DNA from: Candidatus Dormiibacterota bacterium
Lineage (GTDB): Bacteria > Chloroflexota > Dormibacteria > Aeolococcales > Aeolococcaceae
Assembly: GCA_019236085.1 (NCBI GenBank)
Contig: JAFAJR010000024.1
Coordinates: forward strand, 1 to 13,672
DNA length: 13,672 bases
Direction of reading: 5' to 3'
Shown here: positions 1 through 7,519 of the stretch, piece by piece
Numbering within the stretch: position 1 is the stretch's first letter
Layout: every line of letters begins with the position of its first letter
Position numbers and translations under genes: made by a program
The notes under the pieces: generated by a model
Told to the model about the DNA's origin: nothing
The model's database searches: none
Seen by the model: the letters and a program-made list of their open reading frames with translations, nothing else

Positions 1-1
1 T

Positions 2-58
2 TGCATAGCATGTAACGAGCCCGCGGACCACATGGCGTTGATGGCCCGGGCGTACTGA
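2..58 (+). CDS. possible 3' end of an upstream gene (partial)
   Basis: A frame open from the left edge ends at TGA 56-58, giving an 18-residue tail that ends in ARAY. From the fifth codon on, every third position is G or C, as in the real genes here. The stop lies one base before the Shine-Dalgarno sequence of the next gene, which would suit an operon. The stretch is too short to identify, and the first four codons are A/T-rich at the third position, so it could be intergenic sequence. A TAGCAT at 6-11 could instead be a -10 element for the ligase gene. Confidence 0.3.
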   Translation, partial: CIACNEPADHMALMARAY

Positions 59-59
59 C

Positions 60-67
60 GAGGAGGG
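60..67 (+). promoter_or_regulatory. strong Shine-Dalgarno site of the acyl-CoA synthetase gene
   Basis: GAGGAGGG lies 7 bases upstream of the ATG at 75 and supports that start; a second ATG follows directly at 78. The same octamer occurs before the FtsA-like gene at 12807-12814. Most other starts in this window have no such site. Confidence 0.75.
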
Positions 68-74
68 CTTCGCG

Positions 75-1685
75 ATGATGGACGTGCAGCTCAACAGCTG
101 GCTGCTCTTCGATCATGCGCGGCGCCACAACGCATCGGTCCCCGTGGTCACCCGCCACGCAAGCGGCGTGGTGCATCGCTCCACCCACGGCCAGGTCACT
201 GCGAGGGCGCACCGCCTCATGCACGCGCTGGAGTCGCTGGGACTGCAGCCCGGTGACCGTGTGGCCACCCTCGCCTGGAACAACCAGCGCCACCTGGAGT
301 GCTACATCGGCGTCCCCTCGGTGCGTCTGGTGCTGCATACACTCAACATCAGACTGTCGCCCGAGGAGCTGGCATTCATCATCGAGGACTCTGGTGACAG
401 CGTCATCCTCGCCGACTCAGATCAGCTGCCGTTGCTGGAGCAGGTGGCACAGCTGGGTGGGCTGCGGGGCGTTCGTCAGGTCATCGCGCTGGCGGATCGC
501 GTGCCCGAGACATCGCTGCCGAACGTGGTCGCCTACGAGGACCTCATCGCCCCATTTCCCGACGTGCACGAGCCGATGCAGATCGAGGAGCACGAGCCGT
601 TCGGCATGTGCTACACGTCGGGCACCACGGGCCGTTCCAAGGGTGTGGTGTACACCCACCGCTCGGTGTATCTGCACACTATGGCAGTAACCTCCGCGTG
701 CGGCATGGCGATGGGTCCCGGTGACTGCGCACTCCCGGTGGTGCCGATGTTCCATGCCATGGCGTGGGGCGTGCCGCACACGGCAATGGCGGTGGGCGCC
801 AAGCTCGTGTTCTGCGAAGGACCCCTGGACGCCGTAGCGCTCGTCGACCTGCTCGAGGCCGAGCGGGTCACCATCAGCGCCGGTGTTCCCACCGTGTGGC
901 TCGCGGTGGCCGACGAGCTGGACCGCCGCGGCCGGCGGCCGGTGGCGCTGCGGCACATCTCATGTGGTGGCGCGCAGCCGCCGCGCTCACTCATCGAGCG
1001 GATGCTGCGCGACCACGACATCCCGGTCATCCAGACCTGGGGCATGACCGAGACGTCGCCGATCGCCAGCCTCGCCTGGCCGCGGCACGACCATGCGGAC
1101 CTGCCGCACGACGAGGTCATGGAGCGTGTCCGTTGCCAGGCCGGGCTTCCCATCGTCGGGCTGGATGTGTCGGTGCGCGACGAGCAGGGCGACGAGGTGC
1201 CGGCCGACGGCGAGACCATGGGCGACCTCTACGTTCGCGGACCGTGGGTCGCCGACCGGTACTGGAAGGACGCCGGCGCAGAAGCGTTCATCGACGGCTG
1301 GTTCCGCACCGGCGACGTGGCCGTGCGGTCGCCCGACGGCTACTTCGTCATCGCCGACCGTACCAAGGACCTCATCAAGTCCGGCGGTGAGTGGATCTCG
1401 TCGGTCGACATGGAGAACGCGATCATGTCGCTGCCCGGCGTCGTGGAGGCTGCAGTTGTGGCCATGCCTGACGAGAAGTGGCTGGAGCGGCCGCTCGCGG
1501 CCGTGGTGCTCAAGCCCGGTGCCACGCTCAGCCTGGAGGACCTGCGGAGCAGCCTCGCCGAGCGCGGATTCGCCAAGTGGCAGCTGCCGGACCGGCTCGA
1601 GCTGATCGACGAGGTGCCGCGCACCAGCGTGGGAAAGTTCGATAAGAAGGTGCTGCGCGCGCGGTTCAGCGGCGTCCCGGTTTGA
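75..1685 (+). CDS. AlkK-like medium/long-chain fatty acid--CoA ligase
   Basis: This is a 536-residue member of the ANL (AMP-binding) superfamily, which activates a carboxylic acid with ATP to an acyl-adenylate and transfers it to CoA in the cytoplasm. Visible motifs are the P-loop YTSGTTGRSKGV from Y180, the WGMTE motif (W322-E326), the hinge-side WFRTGD with D414, the DRTKDLIKSGGEWIS segment (about 429-443) and the C-terminal catalytic lysine K521 in SVGKF. The segments WNNQRHLE, VVPMFHAMAWG and VGAKLV resemble those I remember from Pseudomonas AlkK, so a medium-chain fatty acid is the likeliest substrate; this is inference. Length is normal for the family. The start ATG 75 has a strong SD. 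The gene ends 24 bases before the rel GTG, and rel has its own promoter-like element, so the two need not be cotranscribed. Confidence 0.9.
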   Translation: MMDVQLNSWLLFDHARRHNASVPVVTRHASGVVHRSTHGQVTARAHRLMHALESLGLQPGDRVATLAWNNQRHLECYIGVPSVRLVLHTLNIRLSPEELAFIIEDSGDSVILADSDQLPLLEQVAQLGGLRGVRQVIALADRVPETSLPNVVAYEDLIAPFPDVHEPMQIEEHEPFGMCYTSGTTGRSKGVVYTHRSVYLHTMAVTSACGMAMGPGDCALPVVPMFHAMAWGVPHTAMAVGAKLVFCEGPLDAVALVDLLEAERVTISAGVPTVWLAVADELDRRGRRPVALRHISCGGAQPPRSLIERMLRDHDIPVIQTWGMTETSPIASLAWPRHDHADLPHDEVMERVRCQAGLPIVGLDVSVRDEQGDEVPADGETMGDLYVRGPWVADRYWKDAGAEAFIDGWFRTGDVAVRSPDGYFVIADRTKDLIKSGGEWISSVDMENAIMSLPGVVEAAVVAMPDEKWLERPLAAVVLKPGATLSLEDLRSSLAERGFAKWQLPDRLELIDEVPRTSVGKFDKKVLRARFSGVPV

Positions 1686-1699
1686 AAAGCACAGTCACG

Positions 1700-1708
1700 C
1701 CGTAGACT
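1700..1708 (+). promoter_or_regulatory. putative -10 promoter element of rel (CCGTAGACT)
   Basis: TAGACT at 1703-1708 fits the TANNNT -10 pattern and is part of a nonamer repeated before hisS and, with one change, before alaS. A TTGAAA at 1682-1687, across the ligase stop codon, could be a -35 box, but the 15-base spacing is short. Transcription would begin near 1715-1719, so the mRNA would have almost no leader if translation starts at ATG 1719. Confidence 0.55.
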
Positions 1709-1709
1709 T

Positions 1710-3851
1710 GTGAGGGCAATGCCCTTTGCTGAGCTGGTGAGCCGAGCGGGATACCTGCCGGCAGCCGACCAAGCAGCCCTGGAGCGGGCGCACACCGTTG
1801 CCCGGGACGCCCACGAGGGCCAGGCACGCCTCACCGGCGAGCCGTACATCGAGCATCCGCTGGCAGTGGCGGCGATTCTCGCCGACCTGCGGCTGGACGG
1901 CGACACGCTGGTCGCAGCGCTGCTGCATGACACGGTGGAGGACACGCAGGTCACGCGTGACGACATCAGACGGGACTTCGGCGAGCACGTGGCAACGCTC
2001 GTGGACGGCGTCACCAAGCTGGGCAAGATCCACGTGCGCACTGCCGAGGAGCACCAGGCGGAGAACATCCGCAAGATGCTGGTGGCCATGGCCGAGGATG
2101 TGCGTGTGGTGCTCATCAAGCTCGGCGACCGGCTGCACAACATGCGCACCATCGAGGGGCACGTGCCGGACCGCCGGCTGCGAATCAGCCGCGAGACGCT
2201 CGACATCTACGCGCCGCTCGCCCATCGGCTCGGCATCTGGCAGATCAAGGGAGAGCTGGAAGACCTCGCGTTCGCCCAGCTCGACCCGGGCAACTTCCAC
2301 CTGGTCGAGGCCAAGCTGGCGAGCCGGCGCGAGGAACGCGAGGCATTCGTCCGCGACGTCCGAGAGATCCTGGCTCGCGAGTTCCAGCCGCTCGGAATGC
2401 ACGCCGAGATATCAGGGCGCACCAAGCACGTGTACAGCATCTACGAGAAGATGGAGCGCGGCCAGAAGGCGTTCGAAGAGATCTACGACGTCATCGCCAT
2501 CAGGGTGCTGGTGGACTCCATCAAGGACTGCTACGGCGCGCTCGGTGTGGTGCACTCGCTTTGGAAGCCGATCCCGGGACGCTTCAAGGACTACGTCGCC
2601 ATGCCCAAGGGCAACGGCTACCAGTCGCTGCACACCACCGTGCTGTCGCACACCGGCGAGCCCATGGAGGTGCAGATCCGCACGCACGAGATGCACCAGC
2701 TCTCGGAGTACGGCGTGGCCGCACACTGGCGTTACAAGGGAAGCCCTGACGGGCAGCGCGTCGACGAACGCTTCACCTGGCTGCGCCTGCTCATGGACTG
2801 GCAGAAGGAGGTGCTCGACGCGGAGACGTTCGTCGACACGATCAAGGTCGACATCTTCCAGGACGAAGTCTTTGTCTTCACGCCGCGCGGCGATGTGCGC
2901 TCATTGCCACAGGGATCGACGCCGGTGGACTTCGCGTACCGCATCCACACCGACGTGGGACACCACTGCATCGGCGCCAAGGTGAACGGGCGCATGGTGC
3001 CGCTCGACCATCGCCTGCAGAACGGCGACATCGTCGAGATCCTCACGACCAAGGCGCCGCATGCACCGTCGCGCGACTGGCTGACCTTCGTCAAGACGTC
3101 CAGTGCGCGGGAGAAGATCCGCTCCTGGTTCAAGAAGGAGCGGCGCGAAGAGAACATCCAGAAGGGACGCGAGCTCTTGGACAAGGAGTTCCGCCGCCTG
3201 CGGCAGATGACGCTCGCCTCGGTAAAGGACGACGACCTCGAAGAGCAGGCGCGTGGCTTCAAGTTCAACAGCGTGGACGACTTCCTCGCCGCAGTGGGCT
3301 ACGGCGACATCAGCGCGCGCAGCGTCGTGATCCGCTTCAGCGACGGCGATGCAGCGGCGACGGACGCCAGGGCCCTCGGCATCCCACTGACCAGCACGCC
3401 GTCACCCACCGGCCAGGTGCGTGTCCACGGCCACACCGACATGCTCAGCACCCTGGCCAGCTGCTGCAAACCTGTAGCCGGCGACCCGATCCGTGGCTAC
3501 ATCACCCGCGGCAAAGGGGTAACAGTGCACCGCGGTGACTGCGTCAACGTGCGCAACGTCACCGACGCCGACCGGCTGGTCGAGGTGGAATGGGAGACCG
3601 GCGCACGCCAGGTCTACCCGGTGTCGATCAAGATCGAGGCCTGGGACCGGACCGGTTTGCTGCGTGACATCGCGGGCGTGATCGCGGAGTCGAAGATCAA
3701 CCTGAGCGGCGCCGACGTGCAGGTGTACGACGACCGCACAGCAGTGATCTCGACCATCGTGGAGATCCAGAACCTGACGCAGTTGAGCCGGTTGCTGGAG
3801 CGTCTCGAAGCCGTGCGCGACGTGCACACAGTGGCTCGCGACGTAGGGTGA
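1710..3851 (+). CDS. rel: bifunctional (p)ppGpp synthetase/hydrolase (Rel/RSH)
   Basis: This cytoplasmic, ribosome-associated enzyme of the stringent response transfers pyrophosphate from ATP to GDP/GTP and also hydrolyses (p)ppGpp. It has 713 residues from GTG 1710, or 710 from ATG 1719, normal for long RSH proteins. The hydrolase HD site is intact: H49, H73-D74 in LLHDTVEDT, and D140 in KLGDRLHNMR, with the same spacing as in known Rel enzymes. The synthetase carries the basic motif RFKD (R291-D294), typical of bifunctional Rel/SpoT rather than RelA (which has an acidic EXDD), then NGYQSLHT and EVQIRT (E320). A TGS domain (about 387-446), the CC pair of the zinc-finger region (C585-C586) and a C-terminal ACT domain (about 640-713) follow. 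The nonamer at 1700-1708 would place the mRNA start downstream of GTG 1710, favouring ATG 1719 as the real start. Confidence 0.95.
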   Translation: MRAMPFAELVSRAGYLPAADQAALERAHTVARDAHEGQARLTGEPYIEHPLAVAAILADLRLDGDTLVAALLHDTVEDTQVTRDDIRRDFGEHVATLVDGVTKLGKIHVRTAEEHQAENIRKMLVAMAEDVRVVLIKLGDRLHNMRTIEGHVPDRRLRISRETLDIYAPLAHRLGIWQIKGELEDLAFAQLDPGNFHLVEAKLASRREEREAFVRDVREILAREFQPLGMHAEISGRTKHVYSIYEKMERGQKAFEEIYDVIAIRVLVDSIKDCYGALGVVHSLWKPIPGRFKDYVAMPKGNGYQSLHTTVLSHTGEPMEVQIRTHEMHQLSEYGVAAHWRYKGSPDGQRVDERFTWLRLLMDWQKEVLDAETFVDTIKVDIFQDEVFVFTPRGDVRSLPQGSTPVDFAYRIHTDVGHHCIGAKVNGRMVPLDHRLQNGDIVEILTTKAPHAPSRDWLTFVKTSSAREKIRSWFKKERREENIQKGRELLDKEFRRLRQMTLASVKDDDLEEQARGFKFNSVDDFLAAVGYGDISARSVVIRFSDGDAAATDARALGIPLTSTPSPTGQVRVHGHTDMLSTLASCCKPVAGDPIRGYITRGKGVTVHRGDCVNVRNVTDADRLVEVEWETGARQVYPVSIKIEAWDRTGLLRDIAGVIAESKINLSGADVQVYDDRTAVISTIVEIQNLTQLSRLLERLEAVRDVHTVARDVG

Positions 3852-3854
3852 TAA

Positions 3855-4031
3855 GCCCGAGCAGGTCCATGAGATCGAACCCGACTCCACGGTGTTCGAT
3901 GTGAACGCCGACGGATTCATGAAGGTCACCTGACCGGAACCGTCAGCGTGCACCGTCACTGTCGACTGGATCCCGCCACTGAGGTCGTCAGTGCCGATGC
4001 GAGCGCGTTCAAGAGCTGGCCGCTCTCTCCG
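3855..4031 (-). pseudogene. remnant of a secreted/lipoprotein gene C-terminus
   Basis: On the minus strand a frame opened by TGA (4034-4032) reads through about 59 codons containing TVTVHADGSGQVTF and ending VESGSISWTCSG. A Gly/Ser/Thr-rich beta-strand pattern closing in SWTC looks like the C-terminus of small secreted or lipidated proteins of soil bacteria; this is recognition from memory, not a database match. Two facts suggest decay. No stop codon follows the expected C-terminus, and the frame runs on into the antisense of rel. Upstream there is no convincing start or signal peptide before the TGA. The opposite strand also has a short frame with similar third-position GC (3859-3933, ending in MKVT), so codon bias alone does not decide the strand. 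Confidence 0.4.
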
Positions 4032-4093
4032 TCACCTCAAAGCGTTGCCTTGGTTCATGTGGCCCACGCTAGCCGCGCCTGGCAGCAGTTCAT

Positions 4094-4124
4094 AGCGGGA
4101 AACCCCTCGAATACGGGTCCCGCT
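4094..4124. repeat. inverted repeat, possible RNA hairpin
   Basis: AGCGGGA (4094-4100) pairs perfectly with TCCCGCT (4118-4124), and an inner CCC/GGG pair (about 4104-4106 with 4115-4117) can extend the stem. No T-run follows on the plus strand. It lies 37 bases upstream of the hisS -10-like element. It could be an imperfect terminator for rel, a regulatory structure or operator, or chance in GC-rich DNA. Confidence 0.35.
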
Positions 4125-4160
4125 CCCCGGCCAGACGTCGGTCGCGTCGCCGCGGCCCGT

Positions 4161-4169
4161 CCGTAGACT
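4161..4169 (+). promoter_or_regulatory. putative -10 promoter element of hisS (CCGTAGACT), leaderless start
   Basis: TAGACT at 4164-4169 ends 8 bases before the A of ATG 4178, so a typical transcription start would fall on or next to the start codon. No Shine-Dalgarno sequence is present, as expected of a leaderless mRNA. The nonamer is identical to the one before rel. No clear -35 box is visible. Confidence 0.6.
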
Positions 4170-4177
4170 GCCCACTC

Positions 4178-5449
4178 ATGCCCGAGATTGCGTCGCCGCG
4201 GGGAACACGCGACATCCTGCCGGCCGACCAGGCTGCGTATCGCTGGGTGCTGGACACCCATTCGCGAGTCGCCGAGCTACATGCATACCGCCCGGTGGAG
4301 ACCCCGATCATCGAGGCCACAGAGCTCTTCGCTCGTGCTGTCGGCAGCGACACCGACATCGTGGAGAAGCAGATGTTCACCTTCGACGACCGTGGCGGGC
4401 GCTCGCTCACGCTGCGCCCCGAGGGTACCGCCGGTGTCACCCGGGCAGCCCTGGCTGCCCGCCTTGACCAGGAGCTGCGGCCGCTGCGGCTGCACTACGC
4501 AGGGCCGATGTTCCGCGCTGAGCGTCCCCAGGCAGGCCGCCAGCACCAGTTCACCCAGCTGGGCATCGAGTGCATCGGCGAGCGCTCAGCCTCGGTCGAC
4601 GCCGAGGTGGTGGAGATCGCCTGGCGGTTCTTCGCCGCGCTGGGTCTGCACGGCGTGCAGCTGCAGGTCAATTCCCTGGGGTCACCGGAGGACCGGGCTC
4701 GATACCGCGAAGCGCTGGTCGCGTACTACGAACCGCTGCGTGACCGGCTCTGCGACGACTGCCAACGCCGCCTGGACACCAACCCCCTGCGGCTGCTGGA
4801 TTGCAAGCGCGACGCGCAGTTCGCCGAGTCCGCGCCGAAGATCGCGGCGTCCCTGTCGCGGGAGAGCACTGAATTCTTCGGCCGCGTGCTCGAGATCCTC
4901 GACACCGCGGCTATCCCGGTCACGCTCAACCCCCGCCTGGTGCGCGGGCTCGACTACTACACCGACACCGTCTTCGAGATCTGGCATGAGACCCTGTCGG
5001 GAGCGCAGAACGCGCTGGGTGGCGGAGGCCGGTACGACGGGCTGGCTGCGCTGCTTGGCTTCGCCGCGACCCCGGGGTGCGGGTACGCGCTCGGAGTCGA
5101 ACGCACCATCATGGTTGCCAAAGAGCTCGGAGTTGCTCCAGGTGCAGCCGCGGGCGTCGACGTGCTGGTGGCGTCCGTCGATCCGCCGCAAGCGGCTGCA
5201 GCGGCGCGGCAGGCGCGAACGCTGCGCGACGCCGGCATCAGAACGATGCTCGATGCCGGCGAACGCCGTCTCGACCGCAAGCTGCGCAGCGCCGACAAAG
5301 CAGGAGCGCGTCTCGCGGTGGTTGTCGGTGAGGATGAGGTCCGCGACGGCAATGTGACCGTGCGCGACCTGTCGCAGCACTCGCAGCAACGCGTGCCCGA
5401 AGCCGAACTGGCGGCGCTGACCCTGCGCATCCTCGGGATGCAGCAGTGA
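4178..5449 (+). CDS. hisS: histidyl-tRNA synthetase
   Basis: This class II synthetase charges tRNA-His with histidine in the cytoplasm. It has 423 residues, normal for bacterial HisRS. Motif 1 begins with SPRGTRDILP at the N-terminus. Motif 2 is FRAERPQAGRQHQFTQ (R113). The histidine-specific peptide RGLDYYTDTVFEI starts at R256, followed by the glycine-rich GGGGRYDGL (from G281) and motif 3 GYALGVER (about 302-309). The C-terminal anticodon-binding domain covers about residue 325 to the end. ATG 4178 starts the conserved N-terminus and is probably leaderless. The last codons overlap the aspS start (GTGA, 5446-5449), so hisS and aspS are probably translationally coupled, the common hisS-aspS pairing of bacteria. 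Confidence 0.96.
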   Translation: MPEIASPRGTRDILPADQAAYRWVLDTHSRVAELHAYRPVETPIIEATELFARAVGSDTDIVEKQMFTFDDRGGRSLTLRPEGTAGVTRAALAARLDQELRPLRLHYAGPMFRAERPQAGRQHQFTQLGIECIGERSASVDAEVVEIAWRFFAALGLHGVQLQVNSLGSPEDRARYREALVAYYEPLRDRLCDDCQRRLDTNPLRLLDCKRDAQFAESAPKIAASLSRESTEFFGRVLEILDTAAIPVTLNPRLVRGLDYYTDTVFEIWHETLSGAQNALGGGGRYDGLAALLGFAATPGCGYALGVERTIMVAKELGVAPGAAAGVDVLVASVDPPQAAAAARQARTLRDAGIRTMLDAGERRLDRKLRSADKAGARLAVVVGEDEVRDGNVTVRDLSQHSQQRVPEAELAALTLRILGMQQ

Positions 5450-7224
5450 CGCTGGAGCGTACCTACTGCGGCACACCGCGACGCAACGATGCGGGACGGC
5501 GCCTCACCTTCTACGGCTGGGTGGATCGGCGCCGCGACCAGGGCGGACTCATCTTCCTTGACGTCCGCGACCACAGCGGCACGGTCCAGGTGGTCATCGA
5601 TGCCACCAGGGCACCGGACGCCCACCGCGCGGCACATGAGGTTCGCCTGGAGTTCGTGCTCCGGGTCGACGGGGAGTTGCGCGAGCGGTCGGCGCAGAAC
5701 GTGAACCCCAGGATCGCCACCGGCGAGGTGGAGCTGCATGCCGACGCATGCACCGTGCTGTCGGCGGCGAAGACGCCGCCGTTCCCGGTGAACGAGGACA
5801 CCGAGGTGGACGAGCAGCTGCGCCTGCGCTACCGATACCTCGACCTGCGCCGTGAACGCATGCAGCGTCAGCTTCGCGCCCGGGCTCGCTTCTGCACCGA
5901 GCTGCGCCGGGCGGCCGCCGAGCTCGGCTTCGTCGAGATCGAGACCCCGCAGCTGATCCGCGCCACGCCGGAGGGAGCCCGGGACTACCTGGTGCCGAGC
6001 AGGCTTTTCCCAGGAAGCTTCTACGCGCTGCCGCAATCGCCGCAGCTGTACAAGCAGCTGTCCATGGTTGCGGGCTTCGACCGTTACTTCCAGCTTGCCC
6101 ACTGCATGCGAGACGAGGACCTGCGGGCGGACCGGCAGCCGGAGTTCACCCAGCTCGACGTCGAGATGTCGTTCGTCGACGAGGAGGACGTCTTCGCCGC
6201 GCTTGAGCACATCATTCCGGCGGCGTGGCTGGCCTGCGACTTTCGCGGCTCGCCGCTCACGGTCCCATTCCCCCGTCTCACCTGGCGGGAGGCCATGGAC
6301 CGCTACGGCGTCGACAAGCCGGACACGCGCTTCGGCATGTTGCTGCACGACCTGACCGAAACGCTGAAGGGCACCGGATTCCGTGTGTTCGCCGGCACCG
6401 TCGCCGCGGGCGGCGTAGTCAAGGGTATCTGCGTCGAGGGCGGCGCCGACCTCAACCGCAGCGAGATCGAGGGCCGGCTGACCGACGTGGCGCGTGCAGC
6501 CAAGGCGAAGGGACTGGCGTATCTCTGGCGCCGGAGCGACGGCTGGGAGTCGGGCATCGCCAAGTTCTTCAGCGACGGCGAGCTCAAGGCCATCGGCGAG
6601 ATCACCGACGCCAAACCCGGCGACTGCGTGCTGATGGTGGCCGACAGCGCCCCCGTCGTGGCTGCGGCGCTGGGTGCATTGCGCAACCATCTCGGCCGGG
6701 CAAGGAAGCTGTACGACGACTCGCGCGTCGACATGCTGTGGGTCACCGAGTTCCCCATGTTCGAGCGCAGCGAGGAGACGGGCGGCATCCAGCCCGCGCA
6801 CCATCCGTTCACCAACATCGTCGCCGGCGATACGGACAGGATGGAATCGGAGCCACTGGCAGTGCGTTCGCGTGCCTACGACATCGTGGTCAACGGCCGC
6901 GAGGCCGGGAGCGGGAGCATCCGCATCACCGACCCCGCGCTGCAGCAGCGCGTTTTTGCCGCACTTGGCATCAACGCAGGTGAGGCGCAGCGCAAGTTCG
7001 GCTTTCTGCTCGAGGCGTTCGAGTACGGCGTGCCCCCGCACGGTGGGTTCGCCGCCGGCATCGACCGGTTGGTTATGGAAGGCCTTGGCACCGACAACAT
7101 CCGCGACGTCATCGCGTTTCCCAAGAACCAGCAGGCGCAGGAGGTGATGACCGATGCGCCGGCGCCGGTCGACGACGACCAGCTGCGCGAGCTGCACATC
7201 GCGGTGCGGCCCACGTCCCGGTGA
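5446..7224 (+). CDS. aspS: aspartyl-tRNA synthetase (bacterial type)
   Basis: This class IIb synthetase attaches aspartate to tRNA-Asp, and to tRNA-Asn as well if non-discriminating. At 592 residues it has the full bacterial form: an N-terminal OB-fold anticodon domain (about 1-105), the catalytic domain, and the bacterial GAD insertion (about 290-410). Motif 2 is RDEDLRADRQPEFTQ from R222; motif 3 is GVPPHGGFAAGIDRL with R541. The GTG start at 5446 overlaps the hisS stop and leads straight into the conserved tRNA-binding strand CGWVDRRR-type sequence (here YGWVDRRRDQGG). The residue before GG is Q32, a position reported to help decide tRNA-Asp versus tRNA-Asn recognition. The stop overlaps the next start (GTGA, 7221-7224), so a three-gene translational chain is likely. 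Confidence 0.96.
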   Translation: MTLERTYCGTPRRNDAGRRLTFYGWVDRRRDQGGLIFLDVRDHSGTVQVVIDATRAPDAHRAAHEVRLEFVLRVDGELRERSAQNVNPRIATGEVELHADACTVLSAAKTPPFPVNEDTEVDEQLRLRYRYLDLRRERMQRQLRARARFCTELRRAAAELGFVEIETPQLIRATPEGARDYLVPSRLFPGSFYALPQSPQLYKQLSMVAGFDRYFQLAHCMRDEDLRADRQPEFTQLDVEMSFVDEEDVFAALEHIIPAAWLACDFRGSPLTVPFPRLTWREAMDRYGVDKPDTRFGMLLHDLTETLKGTGFRVFAGTVAAGGVVKGICVEGGADLNRSEIEGRLTDVARAAKAKGLAYLWRRSDGWESGIAKFFSDGELKAIGEITDAKPGDCVLMVADSAPVVAAALGALRNHLGRARKLYDDSRVDMLWVTEFPMFERSEETGGIQPAHHPFTNIVAGDTDRMESEPLAVRSRAYDIVVNGREAGSGSIRITDPALQQRVFAALGINAGEAQRKFGFLLEAFEYGVPPHGGFAAGIDRLVMEGLGTDNIRDVIAFPKNQQAQEVMTDAPAPVDDDQLRELHIAVRPTSR

Positions 7225-7484
7225 GCCCCAGCCTGGCGCTGGCGGTTCTCTTCGTGCTCATCGGCGCCCAGGTCACCCGCGTGATGCGTCCCCGCCACGG
7301 CCCCTTCCTCCTGCTACTGGTGCTTGCCGCCGCCGGCGTGCTCGGCGGCGAGCTGGTGGCGATCGGGCTCAAGCTGGGCGGCCCGGCGCTGGGCGTCCTG
7401 CACCCGGTGCCCGACGCCGTTGCGATCGGGGTCTTCGAGGGGATCGGCACCGCGTTCGCGCCGGCCCGCCGGCGGATCCCATAA
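7221..7484 (+). CDS. small integral membrane protein, unrecognised
   Basis: This is an 87-residue protein starting at a GTG that overlaps the aspS stop by GTGA, with no SD of its own, so translation is probably coupled to aspS. Hydrophobic segments lie at about 3-19 and 28-50, separated by a basic loop (RVMRPRH). A Gly/Pro-rich, mostly hydrophobic stretch with LGVLHPVPDA (about 53-80) may re-enter or form a third helix, and the tail ends in RRRIP. No catalytic motif is visible. The VLGGEL segment followed by a proline-containing hydrophobic region loosely recalls small two-helix DUF families, but I do not recognise it. The close overlap and GC-rich third positions support a real gene. Confidence 0.7.
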   Translation: MSPSLALAVLFVLIGAQVTRVMRPRHGPFLLLLVLAAAGVLGGELVAIGLKLGGPALGVLHPVPDAVAIGVFEGIGTAFAPARRRIP

Positions 7485-7519
7485 TCGCCGCCAGCAGCCA
7501 CACATTGGGAGACAGCGAC

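Larger units (their letters stand above)
3852..4177. other. 326-base intergenic region between rel and hisS
   Basis: This is the only gene gap longer than 300 bases. It contains a minus-strand coding remnant (3855-4031), an inverted repeat (4094-4124) and the hisS promoter element (4161-4169). No intact gene, tRNA or T-box leader was seen. The inverted repeat lacks a T-tract, so the end of the rel transcript is not obvious. Confidence 0.7.

Noticed and set aside
6..11. TAGCAT as a promoter for the acyl-CoA synthetase gene
   Set aside because: It fits TANNNT but lacks the CCGTAGA context of the other three elements and lies at the window edge with no upstream sequence to judge.
3859..3933. 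Plus-strand frame with VHEIEPDSTVFDVNADGF ending at a stop
   Set aside because: It has no usable start and opens after TAG 3844-3846 inside rel. It mirrors the minus-strand remnant, which has the more protein-like pattern; both have GC-rich third positions, so I keep it only as an alternative.
3852..4177. T-box riboswitch upstream of hisS
   Set aside because: No T-box consensus, specifier stem or terminator/antiterminator pair was seen, and the -10-like element leaves no leader.
4957..7197. A 746-codon open frame on the minus strand opposite hisS and aspS
   Set aside because: Both plus-strand genes are full-length with all catalytic motifs; long antisense frames are expected in GC-rich genes. 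The translation has no recognisable domain.
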